5,243 nt of DNA, taken from positions 1 to 5,243 of the forward strand of contig JABDIW010000207.1 of the NCBI GenBank assembly GCA_013003515.1, written 5' to 3'. Made by a program: the position numbers and the translations under genes. Every line of letters starts with the position of its first letter. Positions within the stretch are counted from its first letter, which is position 1. Shown here one piece after another: positions 4,358-5,243 of the stretch. The notes beneath the pieces were generated by a model. That model saw only the letters and a list, made by a program, of their open reading frames with translations, was not told where the DNA came from and searched no databases. Source of the DNA: Acidimicrobiia bacterium. GTDB taxonomy: Bacteria; Actinomycetota; Acidimicrobiia; Spongiisociales; UBA5794.

Positions 4358-5243
4358 ATGTCCGAGATCATGTGGGAACCGGGACCCGACCGAATCGCCG
4401 CGACGAGGCTGACGTCGTTCCTCGCCTCGTTGACCGCGGCGACATACGACGAGCTGTGGCGCTGGTCGATCGAGAACCCCGCGGGGTTCTGGGGAGAGGT
4501 GTGGGATTTCTGCGAGGTCATCGGGTCCCGAGACGAGGACGTCCTCGTCGGTGACTCCATGATCGAGACTCGATGGTTTCCCGGCGCCCGCCTCAACTAC
4601 GCCGAGAACCTGCTGCGCAATCCGGATCGTCGCCGCGCCGTCGTCGTCGCCGACGAATCCGGGACGATGACCACGTTGACCCGGGAGGAGCTGACCGCAT
4701 TGGTCGGCCGGGTGCAGCGGTCGCTGGTCGAGCTAGGGGTGGGGCGTGGTGACCGCGTCGCTGGTCTCGTCAGCAACGGGCTCGAAGCCCTCGCCGCCAT
4801 GCTGGCGACCGCCGCCATCGGCGCCGTGTGGTCGTCGTGCTCACCCGACTTCGGCCCGATGGGCGTCGTCGATCGATTTGGCCAGATCGACCCGACGGTT
4901 CTGATAGCCGTGGACGGATACCGCTACAACGGCCGCGAGTACGACCTGTCCCAGACGCTGACCGACGTCGTGGGCTCGTTGGACGCCCTGGAAGCAGTCG
5001 TGCTGGTCGAACAGGTCGGTTCCGTCCCGGATCTGGGTGAGGTTCCTGTCGTTTCATGGGACGACGTTGCCGGGGGACCGCCGGCCGACCCGGAGTACGC
5101 CAGGGTCGGCTTCGACCATCCGCTGTTCATCATGTACTCATCGGGCACGACCGGCCCGCCGAAATCGATCGTTCACGGCGTCGGGGGCACCCTGCTCAAA
5201 CACCTCTGCGAGCACCAGCTCCACAGCGATGTCAGGCCGGGGG
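4358..5243 (+). CDS. acetoacetyl-CoA synthetase (acetoacetate-CoA ligase), N-terminal part
   Basis: The reading frame is open from ATG 4358 to the window end, giving 295 residues of a protein usually about 650 long. This cytoplasmic enzyme activates acetoacetate with ATP and CoA through an acyl-adenylate, feeding ketone-body or polyhydroxyalkanoate carbon into acetyl-CoA metabolism. The N-terminus MSEIMWEPGPDRI matches the family. An N-terminal cap of the acyl-CoA synthetase type follows (YDELWRWSIENPAGFWGEVWDF, from residue 30). WFPGARLNYAENLL (73-86) and WSSCSPDFG (158-166) are characteristic of this enzyme rather than acetyl-CoA synthetase. The phosphate-binding motif YSSGTTGPPKSIVHG is at 260-274. 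The catalytic C-terminal lysine region lies beyond the window. GGGAG (4350-4354) sits only 3 nt before the ATG, a short Shine-Dalgarno spacing. Start-to-start distance to the divergent VOC gene is 25 bp. A propionyl- or acetyl-CoA synthetase is the less likely alternative. Confidence 0.92.
   Translation, partial: MSEIMWEPGPDRIAATRLTSFLASLTAATYDELWRWSIENPAGFWGEVWDFCEVIGSRDEDVLVGDSMIETRWFPGARLNYAENLLRNPDRRRAVVVADESGTMTTLTREELTALVGRVQRSLVELGVGRGDRVAGLVSNGLEALAAMLATAAIGAVWSSCSPDFGPMGVVDRFGQIDPTVLIAVDGYRYNGREYDLSQTLTDVVGSLDALEAVVLVEQVGSVPDLGEVPVVSWDDVAGGPPADPEYARVGFDHPLFIMYSSGTTGPPKSIVHGVGGTLLKHLCEHQLHSDVRPG

Noticed and set aside
4333..4596. N-terminal extension of the VOC protein by 88 residues
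   Set aside because: The extension is antisense to the conserved start of acetoacetyl-CoA synthetase, while VOC homology begins right after ATG 4332.

Overview
This window is GC-rich, densely packed bacterial DNA. The gene content (nadD, then a membrane protein with a LytR C-terminal domain, then rsfS, with an M23 peptidase upstream), the GTG and TTG starts and the Arg/Ala/Asp-rich proteins point to Actinomycetota. A lineage near Acidimicrobiia is my best guess from protein style; it is not proven here.

Positions 1-2823 (+ strand) hold a tightly overlapping gene run. It starts with the 3' end of an M23-type peptidase gene whose frame stays open about 190-210 bp into the next gene. Next is nadD (nicotinate-nucleotide adenylyltransferase, NAD synthesis). 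It overlaps by 14 bp a 523-residue single-pass membrane protein with an acidic N-terminal tail, a degenerate LCP-like domain and a LytR C-terminal domain. That gene overlaps by 4 bp (TTGA) rsfS, the ribosomal silencing factor. The nadD / LCP-LytR_C / rsfS order is common in actinobacteria and suggests one translationally coupled transcript.

Positions 2824-3118 are intergenic apart from a tRNA. They contain a 23/24-bp direct repeat, a C-rich mirror repeat able to form triplex or G-quadruplex DNA, a long GC hairpin (possible rsfS terminator), a second hairpin directly after a tRNA, and tRNA-Ala(GGC) on the - strand.

Positions 3119-4332 (- strand) encode a VOC/glyoxalase-fold protein followed by a SIMPL-domain (DUF541) lipoprotein, with the tRNA-Ala further downstream on the same strand. 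From 4358 the + strand carries the first 295 residues of acetoacetyl-CoA synthetase, cut by the window end. Only 25 bp separate the divergent VOC and synthetase starts, and overlapping -10-like hexamers lie in that gap.

I found no CRISPR array, insertion sequence, prophage, toxin-antitoxin or recognisable defence system. The window looks like ordinary chromosomal core. The most unusual points are the apparently inactive LCP-like domain, the open M23 frame running into nadD, the mirror repeat after rsfS, and the possible symmetric divergent promoter.
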